DNA of 49,216 nt from Bacteroidota bacterium (GCA_013298715.1 JAAFIQ010000023.1:1-49216), one strand, 5' to 3'; positions 27,202 to 36,472 are shown, numbered from the stretch's first letter. A program made the numbers and translations. The notes: generated by a model not told the origin, from the sequence alone.

Positions 27202-27945
27202 TCAATTCAACCTATTCATAAATTGTTCTTTTTTTCTTCTCGAAATTTCTATTTTTGAACCATCGGTCATTATTGCGTAACCTCCATCTTCTTTTAAATA
27301 GCGTAACACATGATTCATATTAATTAGGTGATGGTGGTGTACACGAATAAAATCGCTTTCGGGCAATAAATCTTCGTAATGTTTTAAGCCAAAGCTCACC
27401 ATCAATTTTCGTTTGTCTGATAAATAGAATAGGGTGTAGCTGGCATCTGCTTCGCAACGCACAATGTCTTTTATTGCAACAATTTCGTAGGCGTTACCTG
27501 TAGGCAATGTTATCTTTTGAAAATTTTCATCGCTGCGTTTTAGTTGTTGAATTAAAAAATTCAGATTATCCATGCTTGGTGCTGCGTTTCTTTTTTGAAC
27601 CACTTTATCAATAGCAAGTTTTAATTCTTCAATATCTATTGGTTTTAATAAATAGTCGCAAGCACTGTATTTAATAGCACGTATGGCATGTTGATCGCTC
27701 GCTGTTGCAAAAATTAATTCAAATTTTTGCCCTTGTACTTGCTCTAACAAATCAAATCCACTGCCATCGGGCATACTTATATCTAGAAAAACCAAATCGG
27801 GTTTCAAGTTTTTTATAAGCTCAACGCCTTCTTTTACATTTTTGGCTTGACCAATTACTTCAACAAATTCGTTACTTTTTTGAATTAATGAAACCATCAT
27901 TTCTCGGCTTTTGGCTTCATCTTCTATTACAATTGTTTTAATCAT
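27202..27945 (-). CDS. LytTR-type response regulator
   Basis: 247 residues. The receiver domain (1-120) has the acidic pair E9/D9-like IEDE, phospho-acceptor D55 in VFLDISMPDGSGF, the Thr/Ala switch at ATASD and Lys in YLLKPIDIEEL. Residues about 150-245 are a LytTR DNA-binding domain (GNAYEIVAIKDIVRCEADASYT, FIRVHHHHLINMNHV). It is co-transcribed with the propeller sensor kinase 4 bases upstream and is its likely partner. Confidence 0.93.
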   Translation of the reverse strand: MIKTIVIEDEAKSREMMVSLIQKSNEFVEVIGQAKNVKEGVELIKNLKPDLVFLDISMPDGSGFDLLEQVQGQKFELIFATASDQHAIRAIKYSACDYLLKPIDIEELKLAIDKVVQKRNAAPSMDNLNFLIQQLKRSDENFQKITLPTGNAYEIVAIKDIVRCEADASYTLFYLSDKRKLMVSFGLKHYEDLLPESDFIRVHHHHLINMNHVLRYLKEDGGYAIMTDGSKIEISRRKKEQFMNRLN

Positions 27946-27949
27946 ACTT

Positions 27950-30895
27950 TTAAAAATTTAGTGGTACAAATATTTCTACTTTTGTTCCGCAATCATTGCT
28001 ATTATTATCCTTTAGGTCAATAATATTAACGTTTAAGTCAGAACCATTTATTTCATTTAATATTTTTAATCTATCCTGAGTTATTTTCATACCTAAGGAT
28101 TTGTGTTTTTTTCCGGGCATGGTGTGTTTTATTAGCGACGATTTATCTCTACCAATTCCATTATCAGTAATGGTGCAAATTAATAAATTATTTTTACAAC
28201 TTAAATGAATTGTTAAAAGACCTGTTTCTGGTTTTGGATTAAGTCCGTGTAAAATAGCATTTTCTACATAAGGTTGCATTAAAAGTGGAGGCATAATATC
28301 ATAATCAACATCAACAGAATTATCTACCTTAATATCGTATTCGAATTTGCCTTCAAAGCGCATCTGTTCTAATTCTAAATACAGTTTAAGTGCTTCTAAA
28401 TCTTCTTCAACCGTAACTGTTGGTTTATCGCTGTTGTTTAAAATAATGCGCACAAGGCGCGCAAATTTATTTAAGTATTTAATTGCCTCATCTGTTTTAC
28501 TATTAAAAATGTAATGTTGTATAGAGTTAAGTGAATTAAAAATAAAATGCGGATTCATTTGTGAACGAAGTGCTTTCAATTCAATTTTACTCATTTCAAC
28601 TTTTCTATCGAACTCAATTTTTTGTTTTTTCTTAAATCCTCGTACGCGAATTGAGAAAATTAGAACAACCACAAAAACGATTAAAAAAATTAGAAGTGTT
28701 ACAAACCACCATGTAAGGTAAAATGGCGGTAAAATTGTAAATGTAAAAGTTGTTTCATTATCACTCCAAAGCTCTTCATTATTGCAACATTTTACTCTAA
28801 AGGTATACTTTCCTGGAGCTAAGTTAGCATACTTACTATAATCTTCACTAGACGCATTACTCCATGTTTTTTCTAAGCCTTCTAATTTTTTTAAATATTT
28901 TACTTTATCTGGGTTGGTAAGGCAAATGCCACGGTAATGAATGGCGATTGAATTCATATTGTAAGGTAATTTGCAATTATTTGCTAATAAAGTATCTCCA
29001 CCAGCCAAATTAAATTTTTGAATTTGTGTAACCGGAATTAAGGTATTCGTTTTTATACTAAAGGGTTCATGTTTAATAATTCCACTTACGGTGCCAAACC
29101 AAACGCTTCCATCTTTATCTTCCCATATTCCGTTGGAATTACATTCTATACCTAGAAATCCGTCTTGTTTGCCAAAGGGTTTTACTGAAATAAAATTTGA
29201 ATTTACATATTTTTCTATATCAAATTTGTTTACGCCTTGGTTAGTGCCGAGCCATAAATTCTTTTTATTTTCTGTAAATTCAACCGAGTATACATAATCT
29301 GAATTTAACCCATTTTCTTCTGTAATGTAGGTTAGCGCTTTGGTGTTAATATCAAAAACTGATAAGCCGTTAAAGCTACCACTTAATAGTTTTCCTTTGT
29401 GATACTTTATTGAGAAAAAATTTTCTTCAGTTAAGTTAAATTCTTTGTTGGCGCTGTAAACTGTTTTATTTTTGAGATAAAATAGGCCGTTACCATAGGT
29501 TCCAACCCATAACTTACCAGTGTCATCAAAAGTAAAACCGTAAACACTATAACTTTGCTTTTTTGGAAGTTCATAAGTTTCGCTCTCAATTATTTTACCA
29601 TTAACAAGTTTAATTTTACAGAAGCAACAATTACCTCCAATAAATATTGTTTCACCATCATTGGTATACATACAATCGTAAGGCCCAACAATATTTGATG
29701 GTAATTTTAGTTCATTAAACTTTTCATTATTACAAAGCATTACCCCATTCTCAAATCCAAATAACACATTGTCATTTTTGCATTGAACAATGCTTCTACA
29801 AACGTTGGATATAAGTCCATCGCCTAAACCAAAACGTTTAAAGTAACCTTGGGTGTATTTATAAATGCCGTTATTTTCTGAACATAGCCAAAGATTATCT
29901 TTACTATCGCGCATTACGCCAAACACAAAAGCATTACCAGGCCCATTTACTTTATCAAAACTAATAAACGCATTATCTCTGTATTTGTATAAACCGCTAT
30001 GTGTGCCAATCCATAAATTATTTTCTTTATCAACGGTGAGGCTTCTTACAAAATTAGAATTGTTATCAAATCCAATATTGTAATAGTAAAATTGTTTTCC
30101 ATCGTATTTTAATAGACCCGAGTGTGAGCCAACCCAAAGAAAATTGTTTTGTTTTGCAAGCACTGTAATATTCTCATCAATTAAACCATTTTCAACAAAG
30201 TAGTTTGTTATTTTATTTGATTCTAAATCTAAGAAACTTAAACCTTTCGATGAGGCAATTACCAATTGGTCTTGAAAAAATTCTAAATTATTTATTTGAT
30301 TTGAAGGCAGGCCATTGCTTAATCCTATCCGTTTAAGCGATTTATTTTCAATAATAATTAAGCCTTCATCTGTTCCAACAAAAAGAGTTTGGTTATTACT
30401 TTTGATGATGCAATTTATTTTTAAGTTATTTAATTTTTGAACGGCTGAAATAGAATTGTTGTCATAAACAAATAAACCTTTTGTTGTACCAATAAAAAGT
30501 TGACTATTTAAACCATTGCATAAGCATGTTATGTTGGCATTAAAGTTTGAGAAAGCATTATTTTTGTAAATAGTATTATTTTTTACAAGGTTAATACCTT
30601 TGTTTGTTCCAACAAAAATAAAGCCACTATCGTTTTCGCAAAGCGCATTTACGTTATTATCTATCAATCCATTTTTTTTGCTGAAATTTTTAAACACTAT
30701 ACCGTCAAAAGCGCTTAGTCCGCCATAGCCGCCGCTCCATAAGTAACCTTGGTTATCTTGAAATAAACAAGATACTTGCACAAAGGGTAAACCATTTTCA
30801 GCACTATAGTTTTTAAAATAATATTGTTGGGCATTGGTAGCTAAGCAAGCAACAATAAATATAAAAATGAATATATTTTTAAAGTTGTAGATAAT
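27950..30895 (-). CDS. Propeller-domain LytS-type sensor histidine kinase
   Basis: About 981 residues if begun at ATT 30895. The first canonical start (GTG 30781) would remove the signal peptide and half of the first blade. The frame upstream of the GTG encodes IFIFIFIVACLATNAQ and then YSAENGLPFVQV, the classic first blade of two-component propellers. Domains in order: signal peptide; about fourteen two-component-propeller blades (repeated LWIGTHSGLYKY-type units) to about residue 620; a Y_Y_Y Ig-like domain (NLAPGKYTFRVKC); one membrane helix (WWFVTLLIFLIVFVVVLIFS); a His_kinase domain with MNPHFIFNSLNSIQHYIF; and an HATPase with PYVENAILHGL and DNGIG. It senses periplasmic signals and signals to the LytTR regulator. 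True start uncertain: AUU, or ATG 30914 if one T is missing from a T-run. Confidence 0.85.
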   Translation of the reverse strand: MIYNFKNIFIFIFIVACLATNAQQYYFKNYSAENGLPFVQVSCLFQDNQGYLWSGGYGGLSAFDGIVFKNFSKKNGLIDNNVNALCENDSGFIFVGTNKGINLVKNNTIYKNNAFSNFNANITCLCNGLNSQLFIGTTKGLFVYDNNSISAVQKLNNLKINCIIKSNNQTLFVGTDEGLIIIENKSLKRIGLSNGLPSNQINNLEFFQDQLVIASSKGLSFLDLESNKITNYFVENGLIDENITVLAKQNNFLWVGSHSGLLKYDGKQFYYYNIGFDNNSNFVRSLTVDKENNLWIGTHSGLYKYRDNAFISFDKVNGPGNAFVFGVMRDSKDNLWLCSENNGIYKYTQGYFKRFGLGDGLISNVCRSIVQCKNDNVLFGFENGVMLCNNEKFNELKLPSNIVGPYDCMYTNDGETIFIGGNCCFCKIKLVNGKIIESETYELPKKQSYSVYGFTFDDTGKLWVGTYGNGLFYLKNKTVYSANKEFNLTEENFFSIKYHKGKLLSGSFNGLSVFDINTKALTYITEENGLNSDYVYSVEFTENKKNLWLGTNQGVNKFDIEKYVNSNFISVKPFGKQDGFLGIECNSNGIWEDKDGSVWFGTVSGIIKHEPFSIKTNTLIPVTQIQKFNLAGGDTLLANNCKLPYNMNSIAIHYRGICLTNPDKVKYLKKLEGLEKTWSNASSEDYSKYANLAPGKYTFRVKCCNNEELWSDNETTFTFTILPPFYLTWWFVTLLIFLIVFVVVLIFSIRVRGFKKKQKIEFDRKVEMSKIELKALRSQMNPHFIFNSLNSIQHYIFNSKTDEAIKYLNKFARLVRIILNNSDKPTVTVEEDLEALKLYLELEQMRFEGKFEYDIKVDNSVDVDYDIMPPLLMQPYVENAILHGLNPKPETGLLTIHLSCKNNLLICTITDNGIGRDKSSLIKHTMPGKKHKSLGMKITQDRLKILNEINGSDLNVNIIDLKDNNSNDCGTKVEIFVPLNF

Positions 30896-30985
30896 TAAAA
30901 ACGAATGTAAACATATAAATATAAGAAAATAATTGTAAAAAAATAAGTGGTAGGTAAAATTAGAGAAATGGCTGAATTTGGAGCA

Positions 30986-31624
30986 CTAGTGTATTAAATA
31001 AATAACACTAAAAAAGAAGACTAAGAGTGAAAAAATTAATAAAGCATTTTTAAATTTTTTGGTTTCAAAGTAATTACCAAAAATAAACGCCATTAAAAAA
31101 GAAATAACAAACCAACCAAAATAGTTATGCAAGCCAGCTAGTCCATATTTAAAATACCAATAATCTAAAGTAGGAGCAACTTGTTCTATTATTAAATCCA
31201 CGCTTGTAGCAAGGCTTGCAGCAATGAATGAGTATACTATTTTATTTCTGCTAATTTTTTTAGCGAGAATTATTGCTGCGCATGCCATTAATGCCCAATT
31301 AAACGAAATTACAACAGGTACATTATAAATTTTTATTCCTAAAGCATTGCCATATTTATAAGGTCCAAATATGTAACCTGTTTTAACACCAATAACTTCA
31401 AAAGCAAAACCAATTAACGCAATGAGTAAAAACGAAATTAAGAACCGAAAATTTCGTTTAGAATCGGTTTGGTATAAAATAAAAACAAAACAGGTAAACA
31501 AAATTGTAAAAGGTGTAAAGGGTTTAAAAAAGTTAGGGTAGTAACAAAAACCAAAACTTCCAAATAGGTACATTAATACCAAAAGAATGAGCGCATTTCT
31601 TTTATTAAAAATCTTAGTTATCAT
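30986..31624 (-). CDS. cruF: CruF-like carotenoid 1,2-hydratase (DUF422)
   Basis: 212 residues, seven to eight membrane segments. The DUF422/COG2324 carotenoid-biosynthesis signature is present: FEVIGVKTGYIFGPYKYGNALG, then NVPVVISFNWALMA, and DLIIEQVAPTLDYW. CruF-type enzymes add water across the end double bond of acyclic carotenoid psi ends, giving 1-hydroxy products in myxol, saproxanthin or flexixanthin-type pathways. The ATG overlaps the crtD stop region by 11 bases. The neighbouring CrtD supports this function over a generic membrane protein. Confidence 0.82.
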   Translation of the reverse strand: MITKIFNKRNALILLVLMYLFGSFGFCYYPNFFKPFTPFTILFTCFVFILYQTDSKRNFRFLISFLLIALIGFAFEVIGVKTGYIFGPYKYGNALGIKIYNVPVVISFNWALMACAAIILAKKISRNKIVYSFIAASLATSVDLIIEQVAPTLDYWYFKYGLAGLHNYFGWFVISFLMAFIFGNYFETKKFKNALLIFSLLVFFFSVIYLIH

Positions 31625-33086
31625 TTACTATTAATTCACTAACAATTTTGCCGCTCAATAAACTCAATGGAATACCACCGCCTGGATGCACACTGCCGCC
31701 TGCAAAATATAAGCCTTTTATTTTTGAACTGTAGTTGGCATGCCTTAAAAAAGCTGAAAATTTATTGTTACTCGAATTACCATATAATGAGCCACCAAAC
31801 GATCCCGTTTGAATTTCAATGCCGTAAGGGTCTAAAATTTCTTCACAAACAATTAAATCGTTCAAATCTACTTTTAAAATGCGGTTTAATTTTGCAATCA
31901 CATTTTTTTTAAGCTCCTCCTTGTAATTTATTTCTTTTTGAGATTTATTATGTGGCGCATTAACCATAACAAACCAATTCTCACAACCCTGCGGAGCATC
32001 GTTTTTGCAATATTTGCTACTTATATTAACATAAATTGTTGGATCATGGTATGGCTTGTTGCTATTAAAAAGATCGGTAAACTCCTGCTCATAATTTTCG
32101 CTAAAAAAAATGTTATGCAAATCCAATTCAGCGAATTGTTTTTGCATGCCCCAATAAAAAATAAAGGCGCTACTCGATTTTTCTTGTGCCAATAATTTTT
32201 TTGGAGTGTACTTTTTCTCTAACAACTTATTATATACCAAGTGCATATCCGCATCGCTCACTATAATATCTGCAGGATAATCTCCTGAAGCTGTTTTTAA
32301 ATAACGAACGCTATCGTTTTCTAATTCAATATGATGCACTTCGCAATTAAACAAAAATTCAACGCCTAAATTCGCCGCACATTCCACTAATTTATTTGTT
32401 ATATCTATCATGCCGTTTTTAGGAATATAAGCCCCTAAATTAAACTCCAGATGTGGTATAATATTTAATAATGCCGGTGCCTTATAAGGATTACTGCCAT
32501 TGTAAGTAGCGTATCTATTAAATAATTGAATGGTTTTTTTGTTTTTAAATTTTTTACTATTTGCTTGGTGCATGGTAGTAAACAATTGTAATTTGTAACT
32601 ATTTAAAATGCCTTTAATAGTTGAGAGGTTAAAAAAGTTTTTGAGTTTGTGTAAACTTTTTTCTAAAAATATTGGAGCGGTAGTTTCATAAAAAAATTTA
32701 CTTTGCTCTAAATGTTTTTCTATGGTTATGGGGTCTTCGTTAAGTTTTAGCTGTAACTCAGTTGCAAATTTTTTTGTCTCAGAGAACGATTTTACAACCG
32801 TACCATCTTCAAAAAAATAGTGGGTTAAAACGTCGAGTTTTTTATATTCAAAATCAATTTTTTTTGGCGACAATTTCAATAAATCATCAACTAAATTTGG
32901 TAATGTAAAAAGTGATGGTCCTTTATCAAATCTAAAATTGTTTAACTCTAAATTACAAAGTTTGCCTCCAGGGTAATTGTTTTTCTCAAGAATTTTTACG
33001 CCGTAGCCCGCATTTGCCAACCTAATTGCGGTGGCTAAAGCACCCATACCACTTCCAATTATAACTACTTTTTTACCGATTTTAAT
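31614..33086 (-). CDS. crtD: CrtD-like 1-hydroxycarotenoid 3,4-desaturase, apparent ATT start
   Basis: 490 residues if begun at ATT 33086. The only downstream ATG (33047) lies inside the FAD-binding glycine motif: the upstream 13 codons encode KIGKKVVIIGSG, completing the Rossmann GSGMGALATAIRLA at residues 11-13. No ATG, GTG or TTG lies between the in-frame TAA and that point. Family sequence continues with EKNNYPGGKLCNLELNNFRFDKGPSLFTLP, characteristic of CrtD, and ends in the FAD-binding GLYFAGGSVHPGGGIPLSLLSG. It removes hydrogens at C3-C4 of 1-hydroxy carotenoids and works with CruF. It is divergent from crtI. Assignment to the CrtI/CrtD superfamily is certain; CrtD specifically is likely from context. 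Confidence 0.85.
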   Translation of the reverse strand: MKIGKKVVIIGSGMGALATAIRLANAGYGVKILEKNNYPGGKLCNLELNNFRFDKGPSLFTLPNLVDDLLKLSPKKIDFEYKKLDVLTHYFFEDGTVVKSFSETKKFATELQLKLNEDPITIEKHLEQSKFFYETTAPIFLEKSLHKLKNFFNLSTIKGILNSYKLQLFTTMHQANSKKFKNKKTIQLFNRYATYNGSNPYKAPALLNIIPHLEFNLGAYIPKNGMIDITNKLVECAANLGVEFLFNCEVHHIELENDSVRYLKTASGDYPADIIVSDADMHLVYNKLLEKKYTPKKLLAQEKSSSAFIFYWGMQKQFAELDLHNIFFSENYEQEFTDLFNSNKPYHDPTIYVNISSKYCKNDAPQGCENWFVMVNAPHNKSQKEINYKEELKKNVIAKLNRILKVDLNDLIVCEEILDPYGIEIQTGSFGGSLYGNSSNNKFSAFLRHANYSSKIKGLYFAGGSVHPGGGIPLSLLSGKIVSELIVNDN

Positions 33087-33106
33087 TTTGTTTAACCTAC
33101 TTTAAA

Positions 33107-33114
33107 CAAAATTA
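33107..33114 (-). promoter_or_regulatory. Candidate -7 box for crtD-cruF
   Basis: On the minus strand TAATTTTG fits TAnnTTTG and lies 20 bases before the ATT start of crtD. No TTTG at the -33 distance. Divergent crtI starts 28 bases further on, so the two transcripts would originate within about 60 bases. Confidence 0.35.
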
Positions 33115-33141
33115 CAGTTCTTTTGTTTAATAAGGAACACA

Positions 33142-34617
33142 ATGAACAACAAAGTTAGTATAATCGGTGCTGGTTTTTCAGGCTTATCCTCGGCTTGTTA
33201 TTTAGCCAAAATGGGCTACAATGTTACTGTTTATGAAAAACATAACCAAGTTGGAGGCAGAGCAAGGATTTTGAAAGAAGAAGGCTTTACTTTTGATATG
33301 GGGCCTAGTTGGTACTGGATGCCAGATGTGTTTGAACGATTTTTTGCAGATTTTGGAAAAAAAGTTAGTGATTACTATACATTAAAACGTCTATCTCCGG
33401 GTTATAGGGTGTTTTTTGAGAAAGATCAAATAGATATTCCATCTAATTTAGAAGAGCTTTATCAACTTTTCGATAAAATAGAAAGCGGAAGTTCTATAAA
33501 ATTAAAAGAATTTTTAAAGGAAGCAGAATACAAATACCAAGTAGGTATTCATGATTTGGTTTATAAACCAGGTGTTAATATCTCTGAATTGTTTGATGCA
33601 AAATTAATTAAAGGATTATTTAAACTCGATGTATTTAAAAGCATGAGTTCGCACATCCGTAAACTTTTTAAGGATGAAAGGCTTATTCAAATTTTAGAAT
33701 TTCCGGTTCTGTTTTTGGGTGCATTGCCTGGTAATACGCCTGCATTATATAGCTTAATGAATTACGCCGACTTGGTTTTAGGTACCTGGTATCCTGAAGG
33801 CGGCATGGGAAAAATTGCTGAAGGCATGCATAAATTAGCTTTAGGACTTGGTGTTAATTTTGAATTGAATGCTGATATTAGTAAGATAAATGTTGAGAAT
33901 AGCGTTGCAAAAACTATTACCACAAACATTAATTACAATGGATTTAGCGCTTTAATTTCGAGTGCAGATTATAATTTTACCGAACAAAAACTTTTAAATA
34001 AAGAGTTTCATCAATACAGCACAGATTACTGGGAAACCCGTAAAATGGCACCAAGCAGCCTCATATTTTATTTAGGAGTAAAAGGAGAAGTTAAAAATTT
34101 ATTGCATCATAATTTGTTTTTTGACGAAGATTTTGGGGTGCATGCATCTGAAATTTATACGCACCCTAAATGGCCAAGCAAACCATTGTTTTATGTTTGT
34201 AATCCATCCAAAACAGATAATACTGTTGCCCCAGAAGGATTTGAAAACATTTTTATTTTAATACCAATAGCACCTGGCCTAACCGAAAATACTGAGCTGG
34301 TAGAACATTACTACAATTTGGTGATGGAAAGATTAGAAATGAAAACAGGTTCAACCATCAAATCAAATGTGGTTTACAAAAAAGTATTTTCTCCAAAAAA
34401 TTTTATTGCAGATTACAATTCTTTTAAAGGTAATGCTTATGGTTTAGCAAATACCTTAATGCAAACTGCACATTTAAAACCGAGTATAAAAAATAAAAAA
34501 GTAAAAAATTTGTTCTACGCTGGTCAACTCACTGTGCCTGGCCCTGGGGTTCCACCTGCACTAATTTCGGGTAAATTGGCGGCAGACCAAGTACATCATT
34601 ATCTAACTAAAAAATAA
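33142..34617 (+). CDS. crtI: Phytoene desaturase
   Basis: 491 residues, typical for CrtI. Converts phytoene to lycopene by successive dehydrogenation. FAD-binding start VSIIGAGFSGLSSACYLAKMGY, then EKHNQVGGRARI and the substrate-side MGPSWYWMPDVFERFF. The C-terminal FAD motif is NLFYAGQLTVPGPGVPPALISGKLAA. It begins the plus-strand carotenoid operon crtI-crtB-unknown-idi, 16 bases before crtB, and is a paralogue of crtD across the divergent promoter region. Confidence 0.95.
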   Translation: MNNKVSIIGAGFSGLSSACYLAKMGYNVTVYEKHNQVGGRARILKEEGFTFDMGPSWYWMPDVFERFFADFGKKVSDYYTLKRLSPGYRVFFEKDQIDIPSNLEELYQLFDKIESGSSIKLKEFLKEAEYKYQVGIHDLVYKPGVNISELFDAKLIKGLFKLDVFKSMSSHIRKLFKDERLIQILEFPVLFLGALPGNTPALYSLMNYADLVLGTWYPEGGMGKIAEGMHKLALGLGVNFELNADISKINVENSVAKTITTNINYNGFSALISSADYNFTEQKLLNKEFHQYSTDYWETRKMAPSSLIFYLGVKGEVKNLLHHNLFFDEDFGVHASEIYTHPKWPSKPLFYVCNPSKTDNTVAPEGFENIFILIPIAPGLTENTELVEHYYNLVMERLEMKTGSTIKSNVVYKKVFSPKNFIADYNSFKGNAYGLANTLMQTAHLKPSIKNKKVKNLFYAGQLTVPGPGVPPALISGKLAADQVHHYLTKK

Positions 34618-34633
34618 ATTCATTAATATAAGT

Positions 34634-35470
34634 ATGAAAGCGTTATACGATAGAGTATCAATAAAAAGCAGTAAAATGGTAACCCAACAATACAGCACAT
34701 CATTTAGTTTGGGAATTAAATTTTTGAATAAAGAATTTCAAGACCCTATTTATTCTATTTATGGCTTTGTTAGGTTTGCAGATGAAATTGTAGATTCATT
34801 TCACGATTACAATAAGCAAGAAATGCTTACCGAATTTTGGAACGAAACCCATTTGGCACTAAAACGTGGTATTAGCATTAACCCAATACTTAATAGTTTT
34901 CAATGGGTTGTAAATAAATACAAAATTGATATTGATTTGATTGATACTTTTTTAAGAAGTATGGAAATGGATTTGAACAAAAAAGAGTATACGGAAGAAG
35001 GGTATAAAGAATATATTTTAGGTAGTGCAGAAGTAGTAGGATTAATGTGTTTAAAAGTATTTGTTCAAGGTAATGAAAAAATGTATTCGGATTTAACCCC
35101 TTATGCAATGAGCTTGGGTAGTGCGTTTCAAAAGATTAATTTTTTACGTGATTTAAAAGCTGACTACAAAGTAATGGGAAGGGTTTATTTTCCGAACGTA
35201 GATTTTGAAAATTTTTCGCCTGAAACAAAACAACAAATTGAAGACGATATTGCTTTAGATTTTGATATGGGTTTGGTTGGTATTAAAAAATTGCCAACCA
35301 AGGCTCGTTTGGGGGTTTATGTGGCTTATATCTACTACCGTTCGTTATTCAACAAGATAAAAAATACGCCAGCAACACATATATTAGAAGAGCGAATTAG
35401 AATTCCAAATGGTCAAAAAGTGGCCTTGTTTGCCACAAGTTATGTGCGAAATAGCTTAAATATGCTCTAA
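34634..35470 (+). CDS. crtB: Phytoene synthase
   Basis: 278 residues. Condenses two geranylgeranyl diphosphates to phytoene. The two Asp-rich magnesium sites are present: D50-D54 in FVRFADEIVDSF and D173-D177 in INFLRDLKADY. Segments typical of the family include YSTSFSLGIKFL near the N-terminus and AEVVGLMCLKVF. The stop overlaps the next ATG by one base, indicating translational coupling with the unknown secreted protein. Confidence 0.95.
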   Translation: MKALYDRVSIKSSKMVTQQYSTSFSLGIKFLNKEFQDPIYSIYGFVRFADEIVDSFHDYNKQEMLTEFWNETHLALKRGISINPILNSFQWVVNKYKIDIDLIDTFLRSMEMDLNKKEYTEEGYKEYILGSAEVVGLMCLKVFVQGNEKMYSDLTPYAMSLGSAFQKINFLRDLKADYKVMGRVYFPNVDFENFSPETKQQIEDDIALDFDMGLVGIKKLPTKARLGVYVAYIYYRSLFNKIKNTPATHILEERIRIPNGQKVALFATSYVRNSLNML

Positions 35471-35973
35471 TGAAATTGTTATTCATTTCTGTAATATTTT
35501 TTTTTCAAACATCTAATTCTTCAAAAACTGTTTCAGATTTACGTTACTATTTCTCAATCGTATCTGAAAGTAAAGCTAATGTTGAGAAACTAAAGCAACT
35601 TTCTTCCGAAGCAAAACAACTAAACCAAGCTGTAAAAACAGGTTACTACGCCAGTGCTGTAATGGCTGAAGCAAAATTCAAATTCGATCCATTTAGTAAA
35701 TTATCGGCATTTAATAATGGTAAAAAAATATTAGAAAGCTGCGTAAGTGCCGATTCTTCATTAGTAGAATTGCGTTATATACGTTTGGCAATACAAAAAA
35801 ATGTACCAAGTATTTTGGGTTATAGTTCAAATATTACGAGCGATAAAAAGTTTCTTTTGAATAATGTTTCTAAAATAAAAGAAAGCGATACAGAATTATA
35901 TTCAAAAATTAGCGCCTTTTTAATAACACAATTCAAACTCACTGAACCTGAAAAGAAATTATTAAATTTATAA
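35470..35973 (+). CDS. Small secreted protein of unknown function in the carotenoid operon
   Basis: 167 residues. N-terminal hydrophobic segment LLFISVIFFFQTSNSS suggests export. The rest is helical with YYFSIVSESKANVEKLKQL, TGYYASAVMAEAKFKFDPFSKLSAFNNGKKILE and VELRYIRLAIQKNVPSILGYSSNI. No recognised domain; the helical layout with periodic aromatic residues resembles TPR-like small solenoids. It is coupled to crtB by a one-base overlap and lies 1 base before idi, so it is probably conserved in the crt operon, but its role is not known. Confidence 0.65.
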   Translation: MKLLFISVIFFFQTSNSSKTVSDLRYYFSIVSESKANVEKLKQLSSEAKQLNQAVKTGYYASAVMAEAKFKFDPFSKLSAFNNGKKILESCVSADSSLVELRYIRLAIQKNVPSILGYSSNITSDKKFLLNNVSKIKESDTELYSKISAFLITQFKLTEPEKKLLNL

Positions 35974-35974
35974 C

Positions 35975-36472
35975 ATGGAGCACGTAATTTTAGTAGACGA
36001 GTTGGATAACGCCATTGGAAGCATGGAAAAAATGGAGGCACATCAAAAAGGTGTTTTGCACCGTGCATTTTCTGTTTTTGTGTTTAATGATAAAAACCAA
36101 ATGCTTTTACAACGCCGTGCTCTAAGCAAATACCACAGCGCTGGTTTATGGACCAACACCTGCTGCTCGCATCCACGGCCAAACGAGGCGTTAATGGATG
36201 CTGCAAACAGAAGATTGGATGAAGAGATGGGAATGAAAGTTGAATTAACACATAAAACGTCTTTCATTTACAAAACCCAATTTGACAATGATTTAACCGA
36301 GCATGAGTTAGATCATATTTTTATCGGAACATCCAACCAAAAGCCAAAAATCAATAGTGATGAAGTTGACTCTTACATTTGGCTTGGTATAGATGATATA
36401 AAAGAGCAGATAAAATTAAACCCTCATCAATTTACCAGTTGGTTTAAAATAGCAATAGATAAGGTGTTTTAG
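35975..36472 (+). CDS. idi: Isopentenyl-diphosphate delta-isomerase, type I
   Basis: 165 residues with a Nudix-like fold. Interconverts IPP and DMAPP, feeding GGPP synthesis for CrtB. The active-site Cys is C64 in NTCCSHPRPNEA, and the second catalytic acidic pair is in LTEHELDHIF (E109, E111). N-terminal VILVDELDNAIGSMEKMEAHQKGVLHRAFSVFVF is standard. The gene ends the plus-strand crt operon and converges on the minus-strand gene at 36481 with 8 bases between. Confidence 0.95.
   Translation: MEHVILVDELDNAIGSMEKMEAHQKGVLHRAFSVFVFNDKNQMLLQRRALSKYHSAGLWTNTCCSHPRPNEALMDAANRRLDEEMGMKVELTHKTSFIYKTQFDNDLTEHELDHIFIGTSNQKPKINSDEVDSYIWLGIDDIKEQIKLNPHQFTSWFKIAIDKVF

Noticed and set aside
27177-27215. 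Nested inverted repeat ATAGGTT/AACCTAT with GTTGA/TCAAC near the LytTR stop
   Set aside because: It overlaps the end of the coding region and lacks a T-tract on the correct side, so I do not call it a terminator.
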